Origin: Propionivibrio dicarboxylicus
GTDB lineage: Bacteria; Pseudomonadota; Gammaproteobacteria; Burkholderiales; Rhodocyclaceae
DNA length: 64,000 nucleotides
NCBI RefSeq assembly: GCF_900099695.1
Contig: NZ_FNCY01000010.1
Location: 84,706-148,705 of the forward strand
Direction: 5' to 3'
The notes under the pieces were generated by a model that saw nothing but the letters and a program-made list of their open reading frames with translations, did not search any database and was not told the origin of the DNA. How positions within the stretch are numbered: position 1 is the first letter of the stretch; the number at the start of each line of letters is the position of its first letter. This document shows, piece by piece, positions 63,618 to 64,000 of this stretch. The translations under genes and the position numbers were made by a program.

Positions 63618-64000
63618 ATGGCGCTATTGTTAGGGTGTATCGCGGACGATTTCACGGGCGGGACGGATCTGGCCGGGATGCTGGTGAAGGCGGGGATGCG
63701 GACGATCCAGACGATCGGGGTGCCGACGTGGCCGATCGGGGACGATGTCGATGCGGTGGTGGTGGCGCTGAAGAGCCGGACGACGCCGGCGGATGAGGCG
63801 GTGGCCGAATCGCTGGCGGCGCTGGAGTGGCTGCAGGGCGCCGGCTGCCGGCAGATCTACTTCAAGTACTGCTCGACCTTCGACTCGACGGCGAAGGGGA
63901 ACATCGGGCCGGTGGCGGAAGCGCTGCTGGCGGCGCTGGGCTCGGATTTCACGATCGCCTGTCCGGCGTTTCCGGTGAATGGCCGGACGATCTACAAGGG
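63618..64000 (+). CDS. Four-carbon-acid sugar kinase family (OtnK/DUF1537), 5' part cut by window edge
   Basis: The 127 visible codons begin MALLLGCIADDFTGGTDLAGMLVKAG and include IYFKYCSTFDSTAKGNIGPVAEAL, the N-terminal sugar-acid-binding domain of the 3-oxo-tetronate/threonate kinase family. A full member has about 420 residues. It phosphorylates four-carbon acids in known pathways with OtnC/OtnI or PdxA2 partners. Here the neighbours are BKACE and TRAP instead. Codon use is unlike the genes before it, with many GGG, GCG, ACG and CGG codons, so a separate origin is possible. Confidence 0.9.
   Translation, partial: MALLLGCIADDFTGGTDLAGMLVKAGMRTIQTIGVPTWPIGDDVDAVVVALKSRTTPADEAVAESLAALEWLQGAGCRQIYFKYCSTFDSTAKGNIGPVAEALLAALGSDFTIACPAFPVNGRTIYK

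Noticed and set aside
1..64000. CRISPR arrays, rRNA genes, intact transposases or prophage
   Set aside because: No regularly spaced direct repeats, rRNA-like stretches or transposase/integrase motifs were seen.

Overview
The window is high-GC chromosomal DNA (roughly 60% by eye) and most likely comes from a Betaproteobacterium, perhaps Rhodocyclales-like. That placement is inference from gene content: a membrane formate dehydrogenase with selenocysteine machinery, orphan Bug/TctC-type and TRAP solute receptors, and an exported peroxiredoxin Q. Gene density is high and most genes sit in short operons with ATGA start/stop overlaps. No rRNA, CRISPR array or intact transposase was seen.

Layout. 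1-2775: the 5' part of an RND multidrug pump and its lipoprotein adaptor, behind an AcrR-like operator. 2951-4126: a CbiX-type chelatase and a spermidine-synthase-like protein. 4127-10901: a block that looks less GC-rich, with a CRP-like box, a type I secretion ABC transporter, its HlyD adaptor, an 84-residue unknown protein and a convergent TPR-CHAT lipoprotein. 11014-16153: asnS, tRNA-Arg(CCT), exported peroxiredoxin Q, uup and a DUF2148 iron-sulfur protein. 16377-19890: a TauE/SafE permease, small unknowns, a transglutaminase-like exported protein, the selenocysteine tRNA gene selC and a Tsx-like channel.

20046-28983 is a formate/selenocysteine island read on the minus strand: fdnG (in-frame UGA as Sec196, with a textbook bacterial SECIS hairpin), fdnH, fdnI, a terminator, then fdhE, selA and selB. 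With selC this window holds the Sec tRNA, the Sec synthase, the dedicated elongation factor and their client enzyme; only selD is missing. 29229-38614 carries an orphan Bug receptor, a membrane-anchored Mrr-like protein, MscS, a PEBP protein, a DUF4105/DUF3015 pair, an FMN reductase, DUF1015 and aroG. mfd (38611-42078) leads the mfd-aroG-DUF1015 operon.

42275-49940 is a sigma54-controlled catabolic unit: a PAS/AAA+ activator, a -24/-12 promoter, a fused CoA transferase, a GntP permease, a thiolase, a small unknown protein and an SDR dehydrogenase. A 271-bp MITE-like inverted-repeat element sits inside it. Together the enzymes suggest uptake, CoA activation, oxidation and thiolysis of a short hydroxy or keto acid. 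50048-54048 has a hybrid sensor kinase, an EamA transporter and a LysR regulator.

54045-57160 is an AmmeMemoRadiSam operon (amrB-amrA-amrS) with a fourth, translationally coupled gene for an alpha/beta-hydrolase-like protein whose nucleophile region is degenerate. 57242-58407 is ispD-ispF. 58638-64000 is a second catabolic operon: BKACE (DUF849), TRAP receptor, fused TRAP permease, ABM-fold protein, Asp/Glu-racemase-like protein and the start of a four-carbon-acid sugar kinase cut by the window edge. The strongest candidates for new biology are the T1SS/CHAT locus, the four-gene AmmeMemoRadiSam operon, and the two catabolic operons of unknown substrate.
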